Source: Paralithodes platypus (lineage: Eukaryota > Arthropoda > Malacostraca > Decapoda > Lithodidae). From it: DNA of 64,000 nt. The stretch's first letter is position 1; every line of letters begins with the position of its first letter. Made by a program: the position numbers and the translations under genes. The notes under the pieces are model-generated. The model saw only the letters and a list, made by a program, of their open reading frames with translations, made no database searches and had not been told where the DNA came from. The stretch spans positions 2,758,846 through 2,822,845 of the forward strand of contig CM064539.1 in NCBI GenBank assembly GCA_032716605.1. The letters are read 5' to 3'. Shown one piece after another: positions 42,385 to 52,621 of the stretch.

Positions 42385-42469
42385 TTCCTTTATGCTCTCT
42401 ACCTCTTCACTTATAATTATGTTCACCACCATATAATTATTACCTTTAGAATCTTTCATCAGGGACCCA

Positions 42470-42891
42470 TTAACCCGTTCAGTACCGGTGACGTCCTCTT
42501 CATTATCTTTTGGCAAGTATTAGACGATTGTATTCAGTTTAGGAAGGACGTTTATCAATAAAATGGCTACAGACTATCTCAATTCATCCTTTTAGCTGCC
42601 ATATTATCTATTCTAAGCTTCATAAAATCGGCTAAATGTACACCCGGTCAAAAAAGTATCTGCACCCCTACGCTGATTATCTGGTGTTTACAGCTCGGTA
42701 GGGTTGGCATTTCTACCTACAGCTATATCCATCTATACTACTACCTACCTATACGACCTAAGACCTACTACCTACGACCTATACTACCAAGCTGTACACA
42801 CCAGATGACCAGGGTAGGGGTGCAGATACTTTTTTGACTGAGTGTACCTGAAATCAAATAAAAGAGACGTCTCTGGTACTGTACGGGTTAA
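42470..42891. mobile_element. T1 element (subtype a) split by M1
   Basis: TTAACCCGTTCAGTACCGGT...GGTACTGTACGGGTTAA. Removing M1 and one TA leaves a typical 216-bp T1 (GGCTAAATGTA joined to CCTGAAATC). The right TTAA is shared with the next T1. Confidence 0.9.
42641..42844. mobile_element. M1 Tc1/mariner-like MITE
   Basis: 204 bp flanked by TA (42639-42640, 42845-42846). Terminal repeats of about 60 bp, 7 mismatches, starting CACYCRGTCAAAAAAGTATC and TGCACCCCTAC, the style of Tc1-like ends. The centre is a set of CTAC/CTAT repeats. No transposase. Sits inside T1. Confidence 0.92.
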
Positions 42892-43101
42892 CCCTTTCAA
42901 GATCCAATACGCATTTCTTTTCTGTTTTCTGGTCAATATTAAACGATTTTATTTAGATTAGGAAGGGTATATGGAAGTCAGAGGGTTGATTGAGATAGTA
43001 TTTACCGTTTTAATACCCACAGATCCTTCCTAAGCTGCATAAAATCGTCTAATGATAGCCAAAATAAACTGCTAAAACGCGTCAGAGCTTCAAGGGGTTA
43101 A
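42888..43101. mobile_element. T1 element (subtype b)
   Basis: 214 bp, nearly the same as the 13220 copy (TTAACCCTTTCAAGATCCAA...CAAGGGGTTAA). Confidence 0.9.
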
Positions 43102-43149
43102 CATTGCCTTTTATCCCTTTTAGTAGTGGGGCACTGTTTTCCATTGTAT

Positions 43150-43225
43150 TCCATATATATAACCTTTCCTTCCACAGACCTTTTCTAAACTTAATAATAT
43201 CGTCTATAACTAGCAAAATGTAATG
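43150..43225. mobile_element. T1 fragment
   Basis: CCTTCCACAGACCTTTTCTA, AATAATATCGTCTATAACTA. A further T1 right end (GTAGCTGAAATC...GTCGCCGGTATAG, GTTAA) lies at 43434-43483; the two bracket a TA repeat and an S2 copy. Confidence 0.55.
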
Positions 43226-43246
43226 GAGGGAATAACATACAGTATA

Positions 43247-43247
<1 letters not shown>

Positions 43248-43294
<47 letters not shown>
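43248..43294. repeat. (TA)n microsatellite
   Basis: Pure TA repeat. Confidence 0.95.
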
Positions 43295-43298
<4 letters not shown>

Positions 43299-43334
43299 GG
43301 CCAATGAACCCTACTGCTCACCTTGTCCATACCA

Positions 43335-43432
43335 AAGAAATTAATGAAGGCAAGCATGTGATCCACCGGGATTCGAACCTGGAATACAACATACAGATTT
43401 TAAACACTGACCATTACACCATCAATATGTTC
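43335..43432 (-). mobile_element. SINE S2 fragment
   Basis: Reverse strand of TGATGGTGTAATGGTCAGTG and GGTTCGAATCCCGGTGGATC; head only. Confidence 0.6.
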
Positions 43433-43519
43433 ATATGTAGCTGAAATCAAATACAAACACAAATTGTCGCCGGTATAGGTGTTAATTATGTTGCAGTGCC
43501 CACAGCCATACATTTCTGT

Positions 43520-43870
43520 TTACGGGGGGTCACCGGCTTTTTGTTTAACTTTTCTCTCCTTTTCTCTCTTTCCCTGGTTTGTATCCATTCGGCCCCATTC
43601 AGCCAACTGTTTTAAGACTTTTATCCCCATCCAGGTGTCGATTTTTTCCTGGCGAGCGATAGTGAGCCAGCATTGTATGGAGAAATCCGGCTTCGCCGGA
43701 TTTTTTTTTTTTTATCAAAAGATGTACAAATTTAGCTTGCTGTCAAAACAAAATATTGACACCTGGAAGAGGGTAAACGCCTTAAAACAGTAGGCTGAAT
43801 GGGGCCCAATGGATACAAGCCAAAGAGAGAGGGAGAGAGAGATAAAACAAAGCGAGGTGGGCTCCCTTAA
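43520..43870. mobile_element. T3 foldback element
   Basis: 351 bp. Left TTACGGGGGGTCACC (TTAA mutated to TTAC), right GGCTCCCTTAA. Shares TTTGTATCCATTCGGCCCC and GGCGAGCGATAGTGAGCCAG with 6557. Confidence 0.82.
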
Positions 43871-44267
43871 CTCTCAGCAGGATTCAACTCCACCATTTAT
43901 CAATATTATCCAGCCCCATACAGTACAATATAGACGATGGAAAAAAAAAAATAGAGTTTGTGTGTGTGTGTGTGTGTGTGGTCTGTTATTCCCTCACACC
44001 ACTTCCTTATTCATGGTCCGTTCTCCCCGCCTCTACCCAGCACGGCACCATTCTTTCTTTCCCTTATCCTATGGTCATATATCCTACTGCCCACTCTAGC
44101 CCTTAAGCCCCACTGCCAGTATGTTTACCCATCTCTCTCCCTTTATTGCCACTACAATTATATTTATTTTTCATTTCCACACTGTCTTGGGTCGCTCTAG
44201 CATTTGAAGATTTTTTTTTTCATCGCAGTCCAGCAGTCCATCACATCATATTAAAACTTACTATTCA

Positions 44268-44420
44268 ATTAATCTATTAATGAAAAGATGTGATCCTACC
44301 GGGATTCGAACCTGGGTTACCACATACAGATCTTAAACACTCTAACCATTACACCATCAAGGCAGTTATAAGTACAGCACATGACCACGATTCATATTCA
44401 TTTATCGAATATATTATACT
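44268..44420 (-). mobile_element. SINE S2
   Basis: Reverse strand has a head TTGATGGTGTAATGGTTAGA and a perfect B box GGTTCGAATCC, preceded by CGTGGTCATGTGCTGTACTT, which is shared with the copy at 54835. Confidence 0.7.
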
Positions 44421-44990
44421 GGATATTAACAGAATCATGTACTGTTAATTATAATGTTAATTTTCCCATTCCGTGCTTATTAGTATATTTCAATATAATG
44501 TCTTCATATCTTACCCATTTATTAATACTTTATACCTTTCTATCATAACCCAAACGTCCACTTAATTCCTTACAATTGATATATATTTTCCTTTTGACTT
44601 TTCCCACATCTCTGCTACCTTTGACTTAATTTCACACTTATTTGCTACTTCAGCTAATTAGCCCAACCATATTGCCCATTCTTTTATTTGCGTTACTTTA
44701 TTTTCTGACATTTATCACGTTCATAAATGCATCTCCTGTTTTTAGCATTCACTATTCCCTTTAGCTCTAATATATGTCACTCTCTCTATAAGAGCATTGT
44801 ATCCATTCAATTACTCTGTATTAATTAATTATATTTTTTGTTTCTCCTCTAGAACGGCATTTCCTTCTCCTTTCTTTATCCCTTACCCCGTGCCCATTTA
44901 TCTTACTAACCACTTTATCTCTCCAGACTTACTGCACCCACTTTTCATCCTCCTAGTCTATCTTTTGTCCTGCATTCTACGAGTGGTCTC
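44421..44990. other. AT-rich, no recognisable feature
   Basis: No ORF or repeat supported until the CT-rich array. Confidence 0.4.
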
Positions 44991-45000
44991 TTTCTCTTCC

Positions 45001-45475
45001 TTCATCCTACTCTTCCTCTTTCTTAGTTCATCCTACCAGTCATCATCTCTCTTCATCCTCCCAGTCTATCTCTCTTCCTTCATCCTATCCTCCCAGTCTT
45101 CCTCTTTCTTAGTTCATCCTACCAGTCATCATCTCTCTTCATCCTCCCAGTCTATCTCTCTTTTTCATCCTACCAGTCTTCCTCTTTCTTAGTTCATCCT
45201 ACCAGTCATCATCTCTCTTCATCCTCCCAGTCTATCTCTCTTCTTCATCCTCCCAGTCTATCTCTCTTCTTCATCCTCCCAGTCTATCTCTCTTCCTTCA
45301 TCCTCCCAGTCTATCTCTCTTCTTCATCCTCCCAGTCTATCTCTCTTCCTTCATCCTCCCAGTCTTCCTCTTTCTTAGTTCATCCTACCAGTCATCATCT
45401 CTCTTCATCCTCCCAGTCTATCTCTCTTCTTCATCCTCCCAGTGGTCTCTCTCTTCTCCATTCTTCTCAGTGCCC
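45001..45475. repeat. CT-rich VNTR
   Basis: Imperfect units of CATCCTCCCAGTCTATCTCT, CTTC with an alternative CATCCTACCAGTCATCATCT. The plus-strand ORF here is repeat-derived. Confidence 0.85.
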
Positions 45476-45639
45476 TGCTTTCTTCGTTCATCCTTCTATC
45501 TACTTCCATCCTTCCCTACGTCCTTCTCTGATCATCTATCCTCTGTATCCTCATTCCCTTCATCCTCCCAGTCTACCTCTCTCACTTCCTTCCTCCTTGC
45601 CTTTGTCCTTCTCTCTTAATAATTTTCGTCCCTGGCTTT

Positions 45640-45835
45640 ATCTCCCTTGCTCCCCAAGTCCCCTACTCTCCCTTGCTCCCCCAGTCCCCTACTCTCCCTT
45701 GCTCCCCAGTCCCCAACTCTCCCCCTCCCCCTACTCGCACCTTCCTCCAATCCCCTAGTCTCCCCCTCCCCCAGCCCCATACTCTCCCCCTGCCCCAGCC
45801 TCCTACTCTCCCCCTCCCCCCCACGCCCATGGTAA
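45640..45835. repeat. C-rich VNTR
   Basis: CTCCCTTGCTCCCCCAGTCC repeats drifting to CTCCCCCTCCCCCAGCC. Confidence 0.8.
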
Positions 45836-46113
45836 ACAAAGAGTGCCACCCACACCTCCCGTCACCTGACTTCCCCTCAGCTATTTCCTTCCCGATTTTC
45901 GTTTAGGGAGTTTTATGTATTGTAAATTCCAGGCCCTCGTGCGTATTCCGATGTTTACGCATACTGCTACACAGGACATATGTATAATATGTTAATATTG
46001 TAAGCTGTGGTCAATAACAAATATCTATCCATCTATACATTGCACATATAGTGTTACTTACTTTAATAACATTATATACACCCTCATCTTCTCTCTCCGT
46101 CTCTCTCTCTCTC

Positions 46114-46116
<3 letters not shown>

Positions 46117-46153
<37 letters not shown>
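46117..46153. repeat. (TA)n microsatellite
   Basis: TA repeat followed by ACAGTATATACTGTATATT. Confidence 0.9.
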
Positions 46154-46156
<3 letters not shown>

Positions 46157-46318
46157 TATATACTGTATATTAACAAACGTAGTTATAATAGTTGTTATTA
46201 CACTCAAAATGTGAATATAGCAAGGTTAGAAAGCGAATATCCTAGTGAGGTTAACCAATATCTGAGACACTTTTGTGGCCATATCAGAAGTCTAGGCCAT
46301 CAGAAGTCTAGGCCATCA

Positions 46319-46532
46319 AGACGGTCGTGCCCACCACTATATATACAGTATATATATATATATATTACTAGACGATTGTATTGAGCTTAGGAAGGACCTC
46401 TAGCAATAAAATGTCAACAGCATATCGAATTTAATCCTTTTACCTACCACAAATCCTTCCTGAGCCTCATAAAATCATCTAAAAGTAGTTGAAATGAAAT
46501 GAAGGGGTTAAGACGGTCGTGCCCACCACTAT
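46319..46532. repeat. 192-bp direct duplication flanking a T1 remnant
   Basis: AGACGGTCGTGCCCACCACT, AT at 46319 and again at 46511, each followed by a short TA tract. Just before, ATCAGAAGTCTAGGCC is duplicated in tandem. Confidence 0.85.
46364..46511. mobile_element. T1 element, left end lost
   Basis: TTACTAGACGATTGTATTGA through GAAATGAAATGAAGGGGTTA, A. The left 60 bp are replaced by a TA tract and the terminal GACGTC box is missing at the right. Confidence 0.78.
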
Positions 46533-46635
46533 TAAGTATATATATATATATCACCACCACCTCCTGCATAACTCACTCTCCCACGACACTATTGTTCAAC
46601 AATAGAACAATGGGTCGATACAATAACACCAACAG

Positions 46636-47006
46636 TTAAGGGGAGACCGACCGTTTTTCTGGACCCCCTTCTCCCTCATGTTTAGCCCCACTAGTTTTGA
46701 GATTTTAAGACGTTGGTTCCATTACTTTGGCGATTTTATGACCTTTTGCCCCATTTCTGTGTCAATATTAGGACCCTTCGTGCCATTTAGGAGTCGACTT
46801 TTTCCTGGTGAGCGATAGCGAGCCTGTAATTTTGGGAGAAATCGGCCTCTGGCCGGGACATTTTTTACCGAAAAATGTACAAATCTATCTTGAATGGGGG
46901 GTCTAGGAGGTGTTTTTCTAAGGTTGGTGGAGGTCTAGGGAGGAAACGAAAACAATATATGAATAAATGAATTAATAGACCAAACGAACAGCCACTGTCC
47001 CCTTAA
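46636..47006. mobile_element. T2 element
   Basis: 371 bp, TTAAGGGGAGACCGACCG...CTGTCCCCTTAA; resembles the 6993 copy, including an extra AATAAATGAATTAATAGACC segment near the right end, so both belong to a longer T2 subtype. Confidence 0.88.
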
Positions 47007-47168
47007 TTCTTAGCCAAGGTCGTCAATATCAAATTATATCCTGTCACGTAAAATATAAAGGCTTGTTAAAACGCGCATGATTTGGACAAAGTCATATTAT
47101 CGGATGCATAGCCCGATATTGTTTATAGCTGGCGAGAAATTGACTTATCACCATCTTACCTACTCTGG

Positions 47169-47632
47169 TATCACCATCAATACCACCACTACCACTACCA
47201 CCACCATCACCATCAATACCACCACTACCACTACCATCACCATCAATACCACCACCACCATCAATACCACCACTACCACCACCATCACCATCAATACCAC
47301 CACCACCATCATATCACCATCAATACCACCACTACCACTACCACCACCATCACCATCAATACCACCACCACCACCATCATATCACCATCAATACCACCAC
47401 TACCACTACCACCACCATCAATACCACAACCACCATCATCATATCACCATCAATACCACCACTACCACTACCATTACCATCAATACCACCACTACCACCA
47501 CCATCACCATCAATACCACCACTACCACTACCACCACCATCAATACCACCACCACCATCATCATATCACCATCAATACAACCACCATCACCATCAATACC
47601 ACCACCACCATCAACACCATCAATAGCACCAC
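47169..47632. repeat. CACCATCAATACCACCACTA VNTR
   Basis: Trinucleotide-based ACC/ATC array with 24-bp and longer units; the threonine-rich plus frame and valine-rich minus frame are artefacts. Confidence 0.95.
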
Positions 47633-47680
47633 AAACCCGACCAATAGCTCTTTTCCAATACACGAAGACGCATTTCTTCC

Positions 47681-48038
47681 TTAAAGGTGGGGGCTCATGG
47701 GTTGAGATAAACATGGAATGATAATCGCCAAGCTGTACATAATTATCTTGCAAAATACAATGGCACTGAAATAATTATTAACAATGGTAGAAAGGATTTT
47801 GTGGATCGTCTATACCGGGCCTGTGACGTCACAGCAGTGTAAGTCCACCATCCAGTCCAGGATGAGGATACTCCTGTGACGTCACTATGACGTCACAGGC
47901 CCGGTATAGGCGATCCGCAAAATCCTTTATACCATTGTTAATAATTATTTCAGTGACATTTCATTTTACAAGATAATTATATGCAGGTTGGCGATTATTT
48001 TTCCATGTTTACCTTAAGCCATGCACCCCCACCTTTAA
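47681..48038. mobile_element. T6 large palindrome
   Basis: 358 bp, TTAAAGGTGGGGG at the left and CCCCCACCTTTAA at the right. Arms of about 160 bp pair through AACAATGGTA, GGCCTGTGACGTCAC. Three TGACGTCA octamers lie in the centre. The right TTAA is shared with a T1. Confidence 0.87.
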
Positions 48039-48249
48039 CTCCTTCAGTACCGGTGACGTCCTTGTCGTTATATTCTGGGTATTATAAGATGATCTTATTG
48101 AGTTAAGGAAGGACCTCTAGCAATAAAATGTCTACAGACTATCTCATTTAATCCTTTTACACAACACAGATCCTTCCTAAGCTGAATAAAATCGCCTAAT
48201 AGTAGCCAGAATGCGATGAAAAGGATGTCATCGGTACTGAAGGGGTTAA
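48035..48249. mobile_element. T1 element (subtype a)
   Basis: 215 bp, TTAACTCCTTCAGTACCGGT...CATCGGTACTGAAGGGGTTA, A. Confidence 0.88.
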
Positions 48250-48438
48250 TTTAAGGAGATCGTGTTCAGTTTATTAAGACATTTTCCAAATCATAGGGAT
48301 AAATGAGATCGACAATACCCTCTGATTACTAGATGGCCTTCCAACTCTGAAATAAGTCGTCTAATGTTTGCTAGAGTAAATTGAAATTGCGTTATCGTAA
48401 ACTGAAGAGTTAGTAAATTCGGTTCCATAGGGATATTT

Positions 48439-48552
48439 GGGCCCATACGGGATTGGGCCCATACGGAATTGGGCCCATACGGGATTGGGCCCACGGGATT
48501 GGAGCCTAACCTAACCTAAGTGAGCCCAATCCCGTATGGGCCCAATCCCGTG
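48439..48552. repeat. Inverted repeat with a CCTAACCTAACCTAA centre
   Basis: GGGCCCATACGGGATT repeats at the left, CCTAACCTAACCTAA at 48505-48519, and CCCAATCCCGTATGGGCCC at the right. The left arm is itself a 16-bp tandem array of more than three units. Confidence 0.85.
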
Positions 48553-48678
48553 GTCACCGTAAGGTCGAGGAGGTTTAAGGTGCTGTCACATAGGCACCTG
48601 TATATGACAGTCTGTATCTGAGTCTATTATGCACAGTAGGTTAACAGAATAGTTTTTTAGTATTTGTGTAAGTGATTT

Positions 48679-49375
48679 TGTTCTTCGAGGTGTTTGTTCA
48701 TGATTTGTTCTTCGAGGTGTTTGTTCATGATTTGTTCTTCGAGGTGTTTGTTCATGATTTGTTCTTCGAGGTGTTTGTTCATGATTTGTTCTTCGAGGTG
48801 TTTGTTCATGATTTGTTCTTCGAGGTGTTTGTTCATGATTTGTTCTTCGAGGTGTTTGTTCATGATTTGTTCTTCGAGGTGTTTGTTCATGATTTGTTCT
48901 TCGAGGTGTTTGTTCATGATTTGTTCTTCGAGGTGTTTGTTCATGATTTGTTCTTTGAGGTGTTTGTTCATGATTTGTTCTTCGAGGTGTTTGTTCATGA
49001 TTTGTTCTTCGAGGTGTTTGTTCATGATTTGTTCTTCGAGGTGTTTGTTCATGATTTGTTCTTCGAGGTGTTTGTTCATGATTTGTTCTTTGAGGTGTTT
49101 GTTCATGATTTGTTCTTCGAGGTGTTTGTTCATGATTTGTTCTTTGAGGTGTTTGTTCATGATTTGTTCTTCGAGGTGTTTGTTCATGATTTGTTCTTTG
49201 AGGTGTTTGTTCATGATTTGTTCTTCGAGGTGTTTGTTCATGATTTGTTCTTTGAGGTGTTTGTTCATGATTTGTTCTTCGAGGTGTTTGTTCATGATTT
49301 GTTCTTCGAGGTGTTTGTTCATGATTTGTTCTTCGAGGTGTTTGTTCATGATTTGTTCTTTGAGGTGTTTTTTCC
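48679..49375. repeat. 27-bp minisatellite, about 26 copies
   Basis: Unit TTCTTYGAGGTGTTTGTTCA, TGATTTG. Nine codons per unit, so several frames stay open over more than 230 codons, with MNKHLEEQI repeated on the minus strand. The C/T variant clusters in the 3' half with an alternating pattern. Confidence 0.95.
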
Positions 49376-49580
49376 TGATTTTAAGATACACAATTTAGAT
49401 TAATGCCACAACGAAAGTACCATTGGTCGAATATCAGATAATTATGCTTTAGTATATTTTGACTCGGAGCCCAGTATTGGATACAGACCATCGTGTGACG
49501 TCGACTATAAATGGCGTATTTATTTGATGATTCTTTTATCCTTTTATTATTATTTTTGTTTCAACCCTAAAACTCTTTCA

Positions 49581-49589
<9 letters not shown>

Positions 49590-49616
<27 letters not shown>

Positions 49617-49900
49617 CCCCTCCCCCTTTAAGATCAATTTGTACATTTTGCGATAGGATAATGTACGGTTACTGCTATATTACAAGCTCGCTATCACACG
49701 CCAGGACAAAAATCGATACGAACATTTCACGAAAGATCTTAATATTGACAAAACAAAATGGGATAAAAGGTCTTATAATCGCCAAACTAATGGGGTGCAC
49801 GTCTTAACATCTGAAAACTAATAGGGCTAACCATGAGGGAGAAGGGGGGAGGAAGGGGGGGGGGGGCGGTAGCAGCCCCCCCCCCCCCATCCCCCCTTAA
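49590..49900. mobile_element. T2 element, degenerate
   Basis: CTTTAAGATCAATTTGTACA, GCTCGCTATCACACGCCAGG, AATCGCCAAACTAATGGGG, ...CCCCCCTTAA. Poly-A, poly-G and poly-C expansions have altered both ends. Confidence 0.72.
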
Positions 49901-50539
49901 CAGTGCCATGAGAGACAGACGGAGATATTGAGAGAGAGAAATGCCTCGGTGTCAGTCAGGTGAAGGGTGTGTGTGTGTGCGTGTGTGTGGGAGGGGGGAT
50001 GGGGCACTTGCACGGGGGTGGGGTGGCACTGGTAGGGGGAGGGTGTAAAGGGGATACCGGTAGAGGGGGTTTAAGTGGGGGTAATAGCAGCAAAGAGAGG
50101 GTTAAGTGGCAGGAATTTAAAGGGGAGGATTTGTAGGAGTGTGAGAGTAGGAAAACAAGAAATATATGAAGTGAACGAACACGAATATTGTCAACAGATA
50201 GAACGACAAAAGGACAAGAGAATTGGAAGGTCAAGATATCATAGAGAAAGCAAAAAGACGGGCGAAATAGAGAGAGGCGAGCATTGAGAAAAGGGCAAAA
50301 GTGACAATGGAGGGAGAGAACAATATAAACTGGAAATGGTGTGGGGAGGACTGATATGGGTGACAGAAAGGGGGAAGGGAGGGTGGTGGAATTGCGGAGG
50401 GATAGCATAGGAGATAGTGAACAAGAGAATTTGGTTGACGCACAGGAAATTATATATATTTTTGTTCTATGTGAGTGAGGGAGGCAAAAGTCAGAACTGC
50501 CTGTAGCAAGTGCCTCCCCCAGAGTTGAAAGAGTGACAG

Positions 50540-51062
50540 GGCCAAAATCAAGGGACGTTCGAGCCAAAATGTCTGGACACACAGAGTTTGAAGCAATTTA
50601 AGTCATAGGAAGAGGGAAAGATTGATTCTGGGAGAGTTCCAGAGCTCAGCTGTTGAATAGAAGAAAGACTGAGAATAACGTTTCACTCTTGGGTTGGCGA
50701 GTTGCACAGAGTAGGGGTGGGATTGTGCTGCGATACAGAGAGCTCTGAGGAACACTGATTATTGTAAAAGAGGTAGAAGAGTGAGAGAGATGCAACATTG
50801 CGGCGAACAGAGAGAGCCATGACTGCAGAGAATTGGTGAGTGGATGTGAGTTAATGAGATGGAAGGCTTTCTTTTCTACTTTGTCTAGAAGTGCTGTGCG
50901 AGAGGATCCTCCCCACACGTGTGAACAATACTCAATACACGGACGCACTGTACCCGTTTACAGAGCAAGAAGCTGTGCAGGGGTAAAGAACCCCCCCCCC
51001 CCGAGGCAGTTGAGCACATCCAGCTTCTGAGAAGCTGTTTTAGCAAGAGTGGAAAAAAAGAC
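50540..51062 (-). mobile_element. LINE C, C-terminal fragment
   Basis: Minus strand reads VRPCIEYCSHVWGGSSRTAL, LDKVEKKAFHLINSHPLTNS, then with frame changes SLFYNNQ-type and ...ESIFPSSYDLNCFKLCVSRH. This is the C-terminal region of a Jockey-like LINE ORF2. A C11 tract at about 50990-51001 and several indels break it. Confidence 0.8.
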
Positions 51063-51065
51063 ACC

Positions 51066-51718
51066 ATGTACGTATTAGTTGCAATATTTCTTCATTAAGT
51101 TGCATATTGTTTTCCCTAGTCCACTGGAACATCCCATTTATGTCTGCCTGCAGCCTGCCCGTGTCTTCCTGTATGTTTATTATCATACTTAGTTGTGTGT
51201 CCTTTCATACAAAGGAAGACACTGTACTGTGTCTTGTGTTGGCCTCTTTGTCTTTAATTTGAATGAGGAAGAGAATGGGTGCTAGCACTGCTCCTTGGGG
51301 TACTGATTTGTTGACATCCGAAGATTGGCTTGGTTGACTGGTACTGATGGCCTCCGGTTAACCCGTTCTGTACCGGTGATGTACTTTTCCTTATAATCTG
51401 GCAACTATTAGACGTTATTATTCAGCTTAGGAAGGATTTTTACCCATTAAAAGGCTACAGACTATCACAATTACTCCTTTTAGCGACCATATATTCTCCC
51501 TAAGCTTCATAAAATCCTCTAAATGTAGCTGAAATCAAATAAAAGAGACGTCGCCGGTACAGAAGGGGTTAACGAAGGTATTGTGGATCCACCTTCCGAT
51601 TTTACCTGTTATCACCTTTGCTTTAATTTTGTGGGCGATTATACCATTGTCACATTTATCAAAAACCTTCGCAAAATCGATGTAAATTACATCTACATTT
51701 TTCCTTTCTTTTAAGGAA
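51066..51718 (-). pseudogene. LINE D reverse transcriptase, broken and split by T1
   Basis: Minus strand: VDVIYIDFAKVFDKCDNGII (motif A) at about 51700-51640, KAKVITGKIGRWIHNTFV up to the T1 at 51572, then beyond it SSDVNKSVPQGAVLAPILFL (motif B) at about 51320-51260 and, after a stop, QADINGMFQWTRENNMQLNE. The D-D box is lost in a frameshifted part. Removing the T1 and one TTAA restores a continuous order of motifs. Confidence 0.82.
51358..51572. mobile_element. T1 element (subtype a) inside LINE D
   Basis: 215 bp, TTAACCCGTTCTGTACCGGT...TACAGAAGGGGTTAA. The surrounding RT reading frame on both sides shows a clean insertion with TTAA duplication. Confidence 0.92.
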
Positions 51719-51806
51719 TCGAGAATTCACCAAACCCTTTTCCAAGTCAGTCACTTCCAGAGCCATTACCAATAGCGAATAGCCTGACTTGGGGTTTGCT
51801 TGGCCG

Positions 51807-51808
<2 letters not shown>

Positions 51809-51843
<35 letters not shown>
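51809..51843. repeat. (GA)n microsatellite
   Basis: Pure GA repeat. Confidence 0.95.
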
Positions 51844-51846
<3 letters not shown>

Positions 51847-52109
51847 TATATTTACATATATTTACATAGATACACTGGCCACACAGACCTTACGATCCAA
51901 ACGAGGTGGTCAGGACTTAATTCTAGTAGAGATGGCATATCCGATAGAAAAGGAAAGTTGAAGGAAAGGATAGAAAAGAAGAAGGCTCTCTCCCCACCCT
52001 CCGGTCCCTCCGGCAATTGCCGTACATGAAAAAGTTGGAAGTGATTAACCTTGCTGGGCTTCGAAATCCCCAGAAGGAATTTACAGGAAAGATTGGGGAA
52101 AAAAAAAAA

Positions 52110-52213
52110 AAAAAAAATCATGCAACCCTTCGCCTTAGCAGCATGTAAATGTTGGGGTTAATTGGAATCATCCAACCCATCACCCTTAGTAGTATGTACA
52201 TATTTAATTATGA
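52110..52213. repeat. Two-copy tandem repeat, about 50 bp
   Basis: ATCATGCAACCCTTCGCCTT, AGCAGCATGTA and ATCATCCAACCCATCACCCT, TAGTAGTATGTA follow each other; a poly-A precedes. The poly-A plus TCAT border resembles the LINE B 3' end at 8905-8925. Confidence 0.6.
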
Positions 52214-52335
52214 TTTTTATTATTATTATTATGTTTTATTTGTTTATTTACTGTTTTTCTTTTCTAACGCTCTCTTCAGCTGAACAAATAATAACGGTGA
52301 TAATTACTGCCTACTCCATACCAACGTTTCTGTGG

Positions 52336-52337
<2 letters not shown>

Positions 52338-52396
<59 letters not shown>

Positions 52397-52407
52397 GAGA
52401 GAGAGGT
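52338..52407. repeat. (GA)n microsatellite
   Basis: GA repeat with one ACAGA break. Confidence 0.95.
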
Positions 52408-52621
52408 GGAAGGGTCTGAAATAGGATCCTAGTGATAGAGAGGGGATAGGGACGGAGGAGACAGAGAGGACAGGTGGATGATTATGAATGTGCAGAGCTG
52501 AATCATACTCTACATCACATCCTCAGTCCACACATATACATACTATTTCTCTCTCTCTCTCTCTCTCACATAGGTTCTCTTCATACACACACAGCCTCTC
52601 TCTCTCACACACACACACACA

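Noticed and set aside
43082..43366. 94-aa minus-strand ORF
   Set aside because: Spans a T1 fragment and a TA microsatellite.
45616..45855. Gly/Glu/Arg-rich 79-aa minus-strand ORF
   Set aside because: Encoded by the C-rich VNTR only.
47077..47753. Thr-rich 214-aa and Val-rich 104-aa ORFs
   Set aside because: Frames through an ACC/ATC repeat.
48657..49403. Long ORFs on both strands (234-244 aa)
   Set aside because: They arise from the 27-bp minisatellite; no non-repeat flanking domain.
49956..50582. 208-aa minus-strand ORF
   Set aside because: Only its first part overlaps the LINE C end, in the wrong frame; the rest is pyrimidine-rich sequence without a motif.
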